Source: RGIG4576 sp964606575 (GTDB taxonomy: Bacteria > Bacteroidota > Bacteroidia > Bacteroidales > Muribaculaceae). From it: a stretch of 64,000 nt of DNA. The DNA is taken from positions 1-64,000 of the forward strand of contig CAZSHA010000004.1 of the NCBI GenBank assembly GCA_964606575.1, given 5' to 3'. A program made the translations under genes and the position numbers. Below the pieces are notes generated by a model, which saw only the letters and a program-made list of their open reading frames with translations, was not told where the DNA came from and made no database searches. This document shows positions 8,498 to 17,779 of the stretch, in pieces; position 1 is the stretch's first letter; every line of letters begins with the position of its first letter.

Positions 8498-9787
8498 TCA
8501 AAGTGATACCGAGAACATAGCCATTATTCTGTTGTCATGGTGTTGTGTCTTGTCAAAATTAACTCGTCTGCCCCAAAGGTATTCTAGCCCAGTTTGTATA
8601 TATTTGTTTGGCGACCATATAAGATTACCCACAATATATTGACCGTATTTATATTGGTCATCATAGGATGTAGTTCCACCTTCATAGCTGTTTACGTAGT
8701 TGCGAAGTTGGCTGTAGATGGCAGTGCAGAATAGTTTTTTCGAGAAATTGTATTGAATAGCTCCGAAAGCCGCCCATGATTTTGCGGTTGTCAGTTTGCC
8801 TTGTGTGCTGTTGTCGGGAGTTAGGTCTATACCTTGATTTATATTGTCTTGGATGTAGCTAGCCATGCCGTTGCCATATTTGCCCATGTAATAGAGTGTG
8901 AACCTGTCGTGCTGTGTAATACCACTTAGTTTGATGCCCCAACCAAAAACGTTTTCATTCTTGTTCAGCATGTTATTTCTGTAGGTCATATTTCTTAAAA
9001 TTGAGCTTAGGCGAATATGTGAGTTCCCATTCCAGCGATATTGCAAATATAGGGGTAAATCAGGTATTCGTTGTGTGGTCGTAGATGTTTCACGATTGGT
9101 GGTGAAACTAGACATAGGTAGTTCTAAGCCTGCGCCTACCTTGATGTTAGGCGACAGGAATTGTTCGTACTGTGCCACGGTATTGGAGAAAGTAGCAGTG
9201 CTGTTAGGTGACTGGGCATCAATAGTGTAAGGCACTGCTGTCTGGTCGCAGAATAGCGTAGCAGTGTAGCCCACAGTAAAGCCGTGATATTTGACGTAAG
9301 CATGGTTGATGTTTACTCCATAGTTATTGCCGTTAAAAATAAGTGCTACGTATATACCAAGCTGATTTTCGGTATTGGGAAGTCCCACAAAGTTAAACGA
9401 CAGGCGACTGCGTTGGACTGTAAAGTCGAATTTGCCGCCACTACCTATAGGAGCTTGCCGTAATTCTGACGGGATGAACAGTGCTGGCGACATTAACGGA
9501 TTTCCCCAATCGAAATTCATTGTCGATTTGAATTGTGCGCCTATAGAAAGATAAAACTTGTTTTCACTGCCAATAATGCTGAATTTAGGTAAGTCACGGC
9601 TGTGCGGTGTGGCGGGAGCGTTACCGATAAGCGTGTTGTAAACGTTAGAACTATAGCCTTTCAGTGTGTCACCCACAATAAAATCAATAGATTGGTCGGT
9701 GGGCGTGGTAGGGTGCACCTCAATCAGTTCATCAGCAACCGCTGTAGCTGTTGCGATTGCAAGTGATATAAATAAAGCGATTCTCAT
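8498..9787 (-). CDS. DcaP-like outer-membrane porin
   Basis: The 429-residue product starts with a Sec signal peptide (MRIALFISLAIATATAVADE). An amphipathic beta-strand-rich barrel follows, ending in an aromatic/hydrophobic last strand (IMAMFSVSL). Segments such as FDFTVQRSRLSFNF and TVGYTATLFCDQ resemble DcaP-like trimeric porins. The frame extends upstream to 9886, but those residues are not a plausible signal, and the region holds the prs terminator, so I chose the ATG at 9787. The substrate is unknown. It is monocistronic, with a hairpin on each side. Confidence 0.75.
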   Translation of the reverse strand: MRIALFISLAIATATAVADELIEVHPTTPTDQSIDFIVGDTLKGYSSNVYNTLIGNAPATPHSRDLPKFSIIGSENKFYLSIGAQFKSTMNFDWGNPLMSPALFIPSELRQAPIGSGGKFDFTVQRSRLSFNFVGLPNTENQLGIYVALIFNGNNYGVNINHAYVKYHGFTVGYTATLFCDQTAVPYTIDAQSPNSTATFSNTVAQYEQFLSPNIKVGAGLELPMSSFTTNRETSTTTQRIPDLPLYLQYRWNGNSHIRLSSILRNMTYRNNMLNKNENVFGWGIKLSGITQHDRFTLYYMGKYGNGMASYIQDNINQGIDLTPDNSTQGKLTTAKSWAAFGAIQYNFSKKLFCTAIYSQLRNYVNSYEGGTTSYDDQYKYGQYIVGNLIWSPNKYIQTGLEYLWGRRVNFDKTQHHDNRIMAMFSVSL

Positions 9788-9846
9788 ATATAATAAAGTT
9801 TTTATAGATATAACATTATTAGATTGAAGGTGTTCAGAGAACGCAT

Positions 9847-9879
9847 AAAAAAGCGGCTCTGCTAAAAAAGCAAAGCCGC
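9847..9879 (-). terminator. Terminator of prs
   Basis: GCGGCTCTGCT and AGCAAAGCCGC form an 11-pair stem with one mismatch around AAAAA. On the minus strand it is followed by a T6 tract at 9847-9852. It lies just past the prs stop. Confidence 0.85.
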
Positions 9880-9902
9880 AAAACACAAAATGAAAAAATC
9901 AA

Positions 9903-10844
9903 TTATTTAATTAGGTATTGTGAACTTATTGATTCGTAATTGTGTACACGACGTATTGTGTCGGCAAATAGAGGAGCTACGCTTAGGATGTGTGCTTTAG
10001 TGCATCCTTTAGTATATGGTATACTATTGGTGAAAATCATTTCAGTCAATGGGCTGTTTTGCACGCGCTCTGAAGCTGGATCGCTCATGATTGCGTGAGA
10101 TGCCAACGCTCTTACCGAGCGAGCTCCGTTGTCAATCATTAATTGTGCCGCCTTACATATAGTTCCTGCGGTATCTACCATGTCGTCAACAATAATAACG
10201 TCCTTGTCCTTCACGTCGCCTATGATTGTCATTGTTTCAACCACGTTGGCTTTTGCACGTTGCTTATGGCAAAGCACAAGCGGGGTATTTAGATATTTTG
10301 CGTATGAATTGGCACGCTTTGCACCTCCTACATCAGGAGAAGCTATTACCAAGTCTTTCAACTTCAAAGATTGGATGTAAGGAATGAAGCATGATGAGGC
10401 ATACAAGTGGTCAACTGGGACGTTGAAGAATCCTTGTATCTGGTCGGCGTGCAAATCCATAGTGATTAGACGGTCTATACCAGCAGCACTCAACAAGTCC
10501 GCTACAAGTTTAGCTGCGATAGATACACGTGGCTTGTCTTTGCGGTCTTGTCTAGCCCAACCGAAATAAGGCATAACTGCGATGACTGATTTTGCTGAAG
10601 CACGTTTTGCCGCATCAATCATTAGCAATAGTTCCATTAGGTTGTCGCTGTTAGGGAATGTTGATTGAACCAAGTAAACTTCACAACCACGGATAGATTC
10701 TTCAAAACATACCTCAAATTCGCCGTCAGCGAAATACTGGATGTTCATTTTTCCTAGTTCTATACCTAGTTCGTTACAAATTTCTTCAGCCATGTAGCGT
10801 GATCTTGTACCGCTGAATACTTTGATAGTAGATGAATTACTCAT
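9903..10844 (-). CDS. prs: Ribose-phosphate pyrophosphokinase
   Basis: PRPP synthetase makes 5-phosphoribosyl-1-pyrophosphate from ribose-5-phosphate and ATP for nucleotide, histidine and tryptophan synthesis. Visible motifs are FADGEFEVCFEESIRG, the ATP-site YFGWARQDRK, the metal-binding DLHADQIQGFF, the flexible-loop region CHKQRAKANVV, and the PRPP-binding DVIIVDDMVDTAGT. I chose ATG 10844 (MSNSSTIKVFSG) over a TTG seven codons earlier. The 313-residue length is typical. A TAAATTTG element lies upstream. Confidence 0.97.
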   Translation of the reverse strand: MSNSSTIKVFSGTRSRYMAEEICNELGIELGKMNIQYFADGEFEVCFEESIRGCEVYLVQSTFPNSDNLMELLLMIDAAKRASAKSVIAVMPYFGWARQDRKDKPRVSIAAKLVADLLSAAGIDRLITMDLHADQIQGFFNVPVDHLYASSCFIPYIQSLKLKDLVIASPDVGGAKRANSYAKYLNTPLVLCHKQRAKANVVETMTIIGDVKDKDVIIVDDMVDTAGTICKAAQLMIDNGARSVRALASHAIMSDPASERVQNSPLTEMIFTNSIPYTKGCTKAHILSVAPLFADTIRRVHNYESISSQYLIK

Positions 10845-10881
10845 AATATGATATTGTTGGGACAATTTTTATATTTTTCTG

Positions 10882-10889
10882 CAAATTTA
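10882..10889 (-). promoter_or_regulatory. Probable prs -7 element (TAAATTTG)
   Basis: CAAATTTA on the plus strand reads TAAATTTG on the minus strand, 37 bases before the prs ATG. No clear -33 TTG was seen. Confidence 0.45.
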
Positions 10890-10913
10890 GCACATTTGAT
10901 TGATTGCTCTAAC

Positions 10914-12617
10914 TTAAATCTGTTTTTTTTCATTGTTTTTGCCTTTTTTGCCTTTGAACTTCCAAATTACGGCATTATAAGGCTCGATAGTGACATGTAC
11001 AGGATTGTTTACGCATAATGTGAACTTCTCTTTAGCCCCTTTAAGCAATTCTTTTCCGGTGTAATTGCCCTGATTTATTTTCAATAAATCGAATGCGTGA
11101 GAAGGTATGTTCACGTTTATGTCGGCTGTTTCGTTGCCGAAATTTACAGCAACCAGTAACGTTTCATCTTCGTGATGTCGTAGATATACGTAGTGACGAT
11201 GTGGATTCAGGTTGCCATAGTTGACGTACATCAAATCGAACAGGCTGCCTTCGCTTATTGCTTTCTCCTTGTTGCACAATGTGAGAATGTGCTTATAAAG
11301 ATTGCGTAGTTCTACTTCTTCTTGGGTGAGCAGTTTAGTGTTGCATTTACCGTTGTTGTACCATCTGTTGACCGTAGGGATACTCCAATAATCAAAAATG
11401 GTTGTTCGTCCGTCGTGTCCGCTGAAACCTTCGGCATCAGCTCCTTTTTCTCCGAGTTCTTGACCTTGATATATCATCATAGGTGCTCGGCTTATTGTTG
11501 AACTGACTATTAGTGAAGGGATTACTTTTGTTGCATCTCCGGCATATTGCTCTGAAGCAAACCGTTGCTCGTCATGATTTTCCAAAAAGTTTAGCATGTG
11601 GTCGTTGATTCCTTCCACCGTTTGCCAACAATTGGTAATACAAGCGGCTGATATATTGCAGCATTGAACGCCTCTCAATGTATCGTATAATGAAACTTTG
11701 TCGTAAAGATAATCGAATTTGCCATTGTAAATGTAGTCACGGTAGATACCCACATCGTATATTTCGGCAATAAATTTTATATCGGGATATTTTTCTTTTA
11801 CTAGTGAAATGGCCCATCCCCAAAATTCGACAGGAACCATAAACACCATGTCACAACGGAAGGCATCTATACCTTTTGATGCCCAGAAACGCAAGATGTT
11901 GACCATCTTGAACCAAGTATCGGGAATTGGGTCGAAATGTCTAGAACCGTTGCCGTAGTCCACTCCATAATTCAATTTTACTGTTTCATACCAGTCGTTT
12001 TGTGACGGGAATGCTGAGAAACAATCGTTTCCAGTAGCTTTTGCTGGGAACTCAAAATAAGCATCTTTTCCGCTGCCTAAATCAAATTGTGGGTGGAACA
12101 CTTGACGTGTTATATAATAGAAATTATTGTTTGGGGCAAACATCATGTTAGGATTGTCACCTACACCTAAATCTTCAATGCCAGCAGGTTTCACATCTGA
12201 ATGATATTGGCGTGCCACATGATTGGGGACGAAGTCTATAACGACTTTCATTCCATTATCGTGGGTTCGTTTTACCAGCTCCTCAAATTCTTTCATTCGG
12301 TTAGGTACATCTTCTGCAATATCAGGGTCTATGTCGTAATAGTCTTTGATTGCGTAAGGTGAGCCAGCATTACCTTTGACAACGTGTGGATTGTCTGGGG
12401 TGATTCCGTAGGCTGAATAATCGGTTTTTGTGGCGTGTTCTATAATACCTGTGAACCAAATATGTGTCACTCCAAGTTCTTGTATAGATTTCAGAACCTT
12501 ATCGGTGATTTTGTTCATCTTGCCTACGCCATTTTGCTCTATAGTGCCGTTAGGCACGCAAGATGTGCATGTGTTTGTATATAATCTAGGAAATAATTGG
12601 TATATAATGGGTTTCAT
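10914..12617 (-). CDS. GH13 alpha-amylase-family glycoside hydrolase
   Basis: The 567-residue protein starts as MKPIIYQLFPR with no signal peptide, so it is predicted to be cytoplasmic and to act on internal alpha-glucans or imported maltodextrins. GH13 region I is VVIDFVPNH. The catalytic set is complete: nucleophile D256 (DAFRCDMVF), acid/base E285 (FIAEIYDVG) and D349 (FLENHDEQR). A short beta-sandwich closes the protein (DETLLVAVNFGN). Exact substrate specificity cannot be read from the sequence. It is monocistronic with a very good promoter. Confidence 0.9.
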   Translation of the reverse strand: MKPIIYQLFPRLYTNTCTSCVPNGTIEQNGVGKMNKITDKVLKSIQELGVTHIWFTGIIEHATKTDYSAYGITPDNPHVVKGNAGSPYAIKDYYDIDPDIAEDVPNRMKEFEELVKRTHDNGMKVVIDFVPNHVARQYHSDVKPAGIEDLGVGDNPNMMFAPNNNFYYITRQVFHPQFDLGSGKDAYFEFPAKATGNDCFSAFPSQNDWYETVKLNYGVDYGNGSRHFDPIPDTWFKMVNILRFWASKGIDAFRCDMVFMVPVEFWGWAISLVKEKYPDIKFIAEIYDVGIYRDYIYNGKFDYLYDKVSLYDTLRGVQCCNISAACITNCWQTVEGINDHMLNFLENHDEQRFASEQYAGDATKVIPSLIVSSTISRAPMMIYQGQELGEKGADAEGFSGHDGRTTIFDYWSIPTVNRWYNNGKCNTKLLTQEEVELRNLYKHILTLCNKEKAISEGSLFDLMYVNYGNLNPHRHYVYLRHHEDETLLVAVNFGNETADINVNIPSHAFDLLKINQGNYTGKELLKGAKEKFTLCVNNPVHVTIEPYNAVIWKFKGKKGKNNEKKQI

Positions 12618-12649
12618 ATATGAAAACTCAATGTTGTTTTAATTTAAGT

Positions 12650-12680
12650 CAAAAGTAATATATTTCTGTGAAACCGCAAA
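12650..12680 (-). promoter_or_regulatory. Amylase promoter
   Basis: On the minus strand TTTG (12677-12680) lies 19 bases from TACTTTTG (12650-12657), a nearly ideal Bacteroidota promoter. It ends 32 bases before the start codon. Confidence 0.65.
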
Positions 12681-12762
12681 ATTTGTGGATGATGCGATGC
12701 TGCCATAAGGCGAATAGATAAAAGAAAATGTGGGATGTTAAGGCTTTTTTGCAAAATCTTGC

Positions 12763-12770
12763 TATCTTTG
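12763..12770 (+). promoter_or_regulatory. -7 element TATCTTTG for the tsaC/sua5 operon
   Basis: A perfect TAnnTTTG match 24 bases before the ATG at 12795. It decides that start, because the upstream in-frame ATG at 12735 would precede the promoter. A -33 element is not clear. Confidence 0.55.
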
Positions 12771-12794
12771 TTTTTCAAACAATTTTATGGTTGT

Positions 12795-13358
12795 ATGGAA
12801 GACGATATAAAGAAATGTATAGAGGTATTGAATAAGGGTGGGTTAATACTTTATCCTACCGATACTATATGGGGCATAGGTTGTGATGCTACAAATGCCG
12901 ATGCTGTCAAGAAGGTATACGAGCTGAAACGCCGTGAGGATAATAAGTCGATGCTTGTACTGCTTGGCGGGGACAATTTGCTTGACCGATATGTGAGAGA
13001 TGTCCCAGAAGTCGCATACGAACTTATTGATGCTGCTGTGTCGCCTCTTACTGTTATATATGATAATGGTTATAACCTAGCTTCAAACTTGCTCGGTGAG
13101 AACAAGAGCATAGGAATAAGGATTACTAAAGAGCAGTTCTCACAAACTTTATGTCGTCGTTTTCGTCGCCCTATTGTTTCTACGTCGGCAAATGTGAGCG
13201 GAGAACCTTCGGCATTAACATTCTCTGAGATTTCGGATGTCATAAAGAATGGTGTGGATTATATTGTTAAGTTCAGGCAAGGCGATAGGACCCCGCATAA
13301 AGCATCAAGCATTATAAAACTTGGAGCTGATGCGTCTATAAAAATTATAAGGAAGTAA
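12795..13358 (+). CDS. tsaC: L-threonylcarbamoyladenylate synthase (Sua5/YrdC/TsaC)
   Basis: This enzyme makes threonylcarbamoyl-AMP from threonine, bicarbonate and ATP, the first step of the t6A37 tRNA modification. The 187-residue product is a single YrdC domain: GGLILYPTDTIWGIGCDA, KRREDNKSML, SIGIRITK and PIVSTSANVSGEP are visible. It lacks the C-terminal Sua5 extension, so it is the short TsaC-like form. It leads a plus-strand operon, and the next gene starts two bases after its stop. Confidence 0.93.
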   Translation: MEDDIKKCIEVLNKGGLILYPTDTIWGIGCDATNADAVKKVYELKRREDNKSMLVLLGGDNLLDRYVRDVPEVAYELIDAAVSPLTVIYDNGYNLASNLLGENKSIGIRITKEQFSQTLCRRFRRPIVSTSANVSGEPSALTFSEISDVIKNGVDYIVKFRQGDRTPHKASSIIKLGADASIKIIRK

Positions 13359-13360
13359 TT

Positions 13361-14788
13361 GTGGTAAGTGCTGTTCAACAACGGGTTAGGTATATTGTCG
13401 GCGACTTGTTGTCGTCGGTGTTGGCTTGGACTGCGTTTAATTATATTAGGTTTTATAATGGGGGTAGGGCTTTATATGATTTCCCGAGTTTAGAATCTTA
13501 TCTCACCTCAGAAGTGGTTTTGATCGGTGAGGTCGCTTTCCCTGTTATGATGCTTGGCGTGTATGCTTTGTCGGGCTTTTATAACGAAGTGTTCCGCAAG
13601 TCGCATGTCCAAAATCTAGTGACTACGTTCATATCGTCTTTAGCTAACACCTTGTTGATTTTCTTTATTGCCCTTATAAATGATGTTATACTGGAGCAGC
13701 GTGGAACTAATTATGAATTGGTCTTGTTGTTATTGGTGTTACAATTTTCTTTCGTGTTCTTGTCACGATTTTTGATTACTAAATATTCAAACGGCAAGAT
13801 ATATTCCGGGGAATGGGCTTATAATGTTCTGATTGTGGGAACTGCTGATAAAGCTGTAGCTTTTGAACGTCAATTGAGCAATAAGGACTATTATCTAGGC
13901 TATAATGCTGTAGGATATGTGGATGTAGGAGAGAAACAAGCGGTAATATCGCAGTCAAGTCTTCCCATCTATGGTCTTGAGAATATAGGCGAAGTGTGCA
14001 ATAGGTTGAACGTAAAAGAATTGATAGTAATACCGTCTAGCAGCGATATAATATCTTCACTTGACATAATAAATAAGCTGTACATACTAGGATTGCCTAT
14101 CAAGGTGTCACCCGACACGTATACGATTTTGGTGGGAAAAATGCGTTTGTCAAATTTGCGAGGAGAGCCGCTGGTTGATATTTCAAGCTGTGGAATGTCG
14201 GAATTTGAGAAGAATGTAAAACGCTTATCCGATGTGTTGGTATCTGCATTAGCTTTGGTGGTGTTGTCGCCATTTTTGCTGTTGATAGGAGCTATTGTGA
14301 AGTTGGATTCAAGAGGTTCTGCCATATATAAACAGGTTAGGGTGGGGTATCGGAATAAATTATTTACGATATATAAGTTTAGGACTATGGTGGAGAACGC
14401 TGAGAACGAGGGGATGCCAGCCTTGTCGAGCGTGAACGATAAACGGATAACCCGTGTTGGGCAGATTCTGCGGAAATATCGTTTGGACGAGTTGCCGCAA
14501 TTCTGGAATGTACTGGTAGGCGAGATGTCGTTGGTGGGTCCACGTCCTGAACGTAAGTATTTTGTGGATTTAATAGTTAAAGAAGCTCCATTATACTCAT
14601 TGTTGCACCAGGTGCGTCCAGGCTTGACATCAATGGGTATGGTTAAGTACGGATACGCTTCGAGTGTGGAAGAGATGGTTGAGCGATTCCGTTATGACCT
14701 GCTATATTTAGAGAATATGTCGATAACTAATGATATAAAGATATTAATATATACAGTTAAAATTGTATTTACTGGAAAAGGTATTTGA
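13361..14788 (+). CDS. Exopolysaccharide polyprenyl-phosphate sugar transferase
   Basis: The protein transfers a sugar-1-phosphate to undecaprenyl phosphate, starting assembly of a surface glycan. The 475-residue product has about four hydrophobic segments in its first 150 residues, a central Rossmann-like CoA-binding-like domain (NVLIVGTADKA), a further hydrophobic helix near residue 300, and a C-terminal bacterial sugar transferase domain (YKQVRVGYRNKLFTIYKFRTM, LRKYRLDELPQFWNVL, EMSLVGPRPER). The start is GTG, two bases after the preceding stop, and the end overlaps the region of the ClC start. The sugar is unknown. It is unexpected between tsaC and the ClC gene. Confidence 0.9.
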   Translation: MVSAVQQRVRYIVGDLLSSVLAWTAFNYIRFYNGGRALYDFPSLESYLTSEVVLIGEVAFPVMMLGVYALSGFYNEVFRKSHVQNLVTTFISSLANTLLIFFIALINDVILEQRGTNYELVLLLLVLQFSFVFLSRFLITKYSNGKIYSGEWAYNVLIVGTADKAVAFERQLSNKDYYLGYNAVGYVDVGEKQAVISQSSLPIYGLENIGEVCNRLNVKELIVIPSSSDIISSLDIINKLYILGLPIKVSPDTYTILVGKMRLSNLRGEPLVDISSCGMSEFEKNVKRLSDVLVSALALVVLSPFLLLIGAIVKLDSRGSAIYKQVRVGYRNKLFTIYKFRTMVENAENEGMPALSSVNDKRITRVGQILRKYRLDELPQFWNVLVGEMSLVGPRPERKYFVDLIVKEAPLYSLLHQVRPGLTSMGMVKYGYASSVEEMVERFRYDLLYLENMSITNDIKILIYTVKIVFTGKGI

Positions 14789-14796
14789 AATTTATT

Positions 14797-16608
14797 ATGT
14801 ATACTGAATTTGAAAATAAAAAGATAAGCGGTTCAGGCGGTTGGTTTATGAAAGTACTCCAATGGCGAGAAAAACATATTAAGGAGAAGACTTTTGTGCT
14901 TATTTTGGCATTGGTGGTAGGTGTCGCAGGCGGATTTTCGGCATTATTGTTGAAAGAGCTTATACACCAATTGTCTGGATTTCTTACAGCACATTTGGAG
15001 ATAAGTAATTACAACTATAATTATTTGATATATCCTGTTATAGGTATTCTTATTGCGGGATTGTTTGTGCGGTTTATCGTGCGAGATGATATTTCTCATG
15101 GTGTTACGCGTGTGCTTTATGCTATATCTCAGAATAAGAGTAGGCTGAAGTTGCACAATATATATTCGTCGGTTGTAGCTAGTTCGGTTACGATAGGCTT
15201 CGGAGGTTCTGTCGGTGCTGAAAGTCCTATTGTTTATACAGGTGCAGCTATCGGCTCAAATTTAGGCAGCCTTTTTCGTTTGTCGCCGCGCTTGTTGATG
15301 CTTTTGGTTGGTTGTGGGGCATCGGCTGGTATAGCTGGCATCTTCAAAGCTCCTATTGCAGGAATGCTTTTCACAGTGGAAGTGCTGATGATTGATTTGA
15401 CAGCTGGTTCGGTAATGCCTTTGATGATAGCATCGGTGGCTGGAGCTACAGTGGCATACGCTTTTACGGGGTATGAGTTGGAGTTCTTTTTCTCTCAAAG
15501 TGAGCCGTTTTTTACCGATGGCATCCCATACGTTATTCTTTTCGGTATTTTTTGCGGTTTCGTTTCATTATATTTCTCAAAGGTTATGAATATGATGGAA
15601 CGTATGTTTGGCAAGTTGAAAAGACCTTGGCTGAAATTTATTGTCGGTTCAGTAATACTAAGCACGTTGATTTTCTTTTTTCCCCCGCTATACGGTGAAG
15701 GGTATAATGTGATGAATGCAATGCTTGAAGGTAACTTGGCACAGATATTTGACGGAAGTATTTTTTATGGATTCAGAGATAATACGTGGTGGCTTATTGC
15801 GTTTGTTGGTATGATATTGTTCACTAAGGCATTCGCCACGAGTGCCACCAATGGCGGTGGCGGTTGTGGCGGAACATTCACTCCGTCGTTGTTTATAGGA
15901 TGCTTTGCCGGATTCTTTTTTACTTTGCTGCTGAACAATTTGGGAATAATTGACTCAACTTTGTCGATGAAGAATTATGCTTTGTTGGGTATGGCTGGAG
16001 TTATGTCGGGGGTAATGAATGCTCCGCTTATGGGTATTTTCCTTGCTGCTGAGATGACCGGCGGTTATCAATTGTTTTTGCCTTTGTTGATAGTGTCAAC
16101 TATTTCTTACGGAACTTTCAAACTGTTCTCGCCATATAGCATTTATACCCAACGATTGGCACAACGTGGTGAGTTGCTCACTCATGAGAAAGACAAGAGC
16201 GTGCTTACTCTTTTGAAGATGGATAGCGTGATAGAGAAAGATTTTAAAGAAGTGCATCCCGATATGACGCTTAAAGAGATGGTCGACGTGATTTCGCAGT
16301 CGAATAGAAACTTGTACCCTGTGACTGATAATAATAATGTGCTTATCGGTGTGGTCTTGCTTGATGATATTAGAAACATCATGTTCCGTCCCGATTTGTA
16401 TAAAAAGATGCGTGTACGCAAATTTATGTCGGCAGCACCGGCGAAGATTGAGTTAGGGCAGTCAATGGATTCGGTGATGAAATTGTTTGATGATACGAAA
16501 GCTTGGAATTTGCCGGTTGTAGAGCGTGGCAAGTATATAGGTTTTGTATCTAAGTCTAAGATATTTAACTCTTATCGTCGAGTGTTGAAACATTACACTG
16601 ATGAGTAA
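14797..16608 (+). CDS. ClC-type chloride channel/transporter with CBS pair
   Basis: This is an integral membrane ClC protein of about 603 residues with a two-CBS regulatory tail. ClC signature regions are present: GSVGAESP (the glutamate of the usual GxEGP gate is kept, the following Gly is Ser), GIFKAPIAG and GGGGCGGTFTPS. The CBS domains lie at about residues 470-600 (MKVHPDMTLKEMVD-type and MSAAPAKIELGQ segments). A TTG at 14785 overlaps the preceding stop; I prefer ATG 14797. Whether it is a channel or a proton-coupled exchanger is not decidable here. The fmt gene follows after 43 bases. Confidence 0.9.
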   Translation: MYTEFENKKISGSGGWFMKVLQWREKHIKEKTFVLILALVVGVAGGFSALLLKELIHQLSGFLTAHLEISNYNYNYLIYPVIGILIAGLFVRFIVRDDISHGVTRVLYAISQNKSRLKLHNIYSSVVASSVTIGFGGSVGAESPIVYTGAAIGSNLGSLFRLSPRLLMLLVGCGASAGIAGIFKAPIAGMLFTVEVLMIDLTAGSVMPLMIASVAGATVAYAFTGYELEFFFSQSEPFFTDGIPYVILFGIFCGFVSLYFSKVMNMMERMFGKLKRPWLKFIVGSVILSTLIFFFPPLYGEGYNVMNAMLEGNLAQIFDGSIFYGFRDNTWWLIAFVGMILFTKAFATSATNGGGGCGGTFTPSLFIGCFAGFFFTLLLNNLGIIDSTLSMKNYALLGMAGVMSGVMNAPLMGIFLAAEMTGGYQLFLPLLIVSTISYGTFKLFSPYSIYTQRLAQRGELLTHEKDKSVLTLLKMDSVIEKDFKEVHPDMTLKEMVDVISQSNRNLYPVTDNNNVLIGVVLLDDIRNIMFRPDLYKKMRVRKFMSAAPAKIELGQSMDSVMKLFDDTKAWNLPVVERGKYIGFVSKSKIFNSYRRVLKHYTDE

Positions 16609-16651
16609 AAATTGTCTATAGGCACGGATTATTCTAAATAAAAATGTGAGA

Positions 16652-17608
16652 ATGATGACATATACAAAAGATAGTTTGAAAATCGTGTTTTTCGGAACAC
16701 CTGATTTTGCTGTAGAAAGTTTGAACCGCTTGGTTAAGGGCGGATATAATATAGTAGGAGTTGTAACGATGCCTGATAAGGCTGCAGGGCGTGGGCATAA
16801 GATGTTCCAATCTCCAGTGAAAGAGTATGCTGTGGCAAATGGCTTGAGATTGATGCAACCGGTGAGTTTGAAAGACCCGGCCTTTGTTGATGAGTTGAGA
16901 AGCCTTAATGCCGATTTGCAGATAGTTATTGCGTTTAGGATGTTGCCCGAAGTGGTTTGGAACATGCCGCCATTGGGAACATTCAACCTTCATGCCTCGT
17001 TGTTGCCTAAGTATCGTGGGGCTGCACCTATCAACTGGGCTGTGATGAACGGTGATACAGAAACTGGAGTTACAACATTCTTCTTGAAGCATGAAATAGA
17101 CACAGGAGATATTATCCAGCAAGAGTGTATACCTATTGCTGAAACTGACAATGTAGGTGTCGTGCATGACAAGTTGATGACGCTAGGTGCAGGAATGGTA
17201 GTTGAAACTGTGGATGCTATAATTGCCGGAACGGTTAAGCCTATACCTCAAGACTTGTTGATTAGCCAGAATGCTGAGGCAACACCAGCTCCTAAGATAT
17301 TTAAGGAAACGTGTGAGATAGATTTTTCACGCACGGCTCGTGAGGTGTACAATCACATACGCGGGCTTTCTCCTTATCCAGCCGCTTGGACTACAATCAA
17401 AGATTCTGCTGGAGTGGAACATTCAGTGAAAATCTATGAAACCGAATTACCTAGTGATAAAGTGATTGGAGATGCTGGAACTTGTGTTGCAACTAAAGAC
17501 ACCTTGGCTTTTGCGTGTGCCGATGGCTCGATTGCTGTGAAATCGTTGCAGTTGGCTGGAAAGAAACGCATGTCGGTGTCGGAGTTCCTTAGAGGATTCA
17601 GATTCTAG
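16652..17608 (+). CDS. fmt: Methionyl-tRNA formyltransferase
   Basis: Fmt formylates initiator methionyl-tRNA using 10-formyltetrahydrofolate. The N-terminal formyltransferase domain has FFGTPDFAVESL, the catalytic region FNLHASLLPKYRGAAP, and the folate-site residues GVTTFFLKHEIDTGDI; a C-terminal OB-like domain ends at SEFLRGFRF. The frame can start at GTG 16646, but ATG 16652 or 16655 is more likely. The length of about 318 residues is normal. It ends the operon at a terminator. Confidence 0.96.
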   Translation: MMTYTKDSLKIVFFGTPDFAVESLNRLVKGGYNIVGVVTMPDKAAGRGHKMFQSPVKEYAVANGLRLMQPVSLKDPAFVDELRSLNADLQIVIAFRMLPEVVWNMPPLGTFNLHASLLPKYRGAAPINWAVMNGDTETGVTTFFLKHEIDTGDIIQQECIPIAETDNVGVVHDKLMTLGAGMVVETVDAIIAGTVKPIPQDLLISQNAEATPAPKIFKETCEIDFSRTAREVYNHIRGLSPYPAAWTTIKDSAGVEHSVKIYETELPSDKVIGDAGTCVATKDTLAFACADGSIAVKSLQLAGKKRMSVSEFLRGFRF

Positions 17609-17644
17609 AGAGATAAGTTATCTTGCATAATAATTAATCATGTT

Positions 17645-17675
17645 GCTCAGCTGAGATTTTTTGCTGGGCTTTTTT
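17645..17675 (+). terminator. Terminator after fmt
   Basis: GCTCAGC and GCTGGGC pair (one G-U) around an 11-base loop, followed by T6, 36 bases after the fmt stop. Confidence 0.8.
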
Positions 17676-17711
17676 ATTATTTGAAAAATAGTTGTTTAAG
17701 ATATTTTTCAC

Positions 17712-17778
17712 TATTTTTGCTGTGAACTTTAGAATGAAGTGCAGTGGCACGTAGTTTTGAGGTGATTTTTTATTTTTG
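17712..17778 (+). promoter_or_regulatory. Two TATTTTTG -7-like elements upstream of the beta-helix gene
   Basis: TATTTTTG occurs at 17712-17719 and again at 17771-17778, both matching TAnnTTTG. A TTG at 17692-17694 gives a slightly short -33 spacing (17 bases) for the first. Initiation at the first would give a leader of about 330 bases before the ATG at 18055. Confidence 0.4.
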
Positions 17779-17779
17779 A

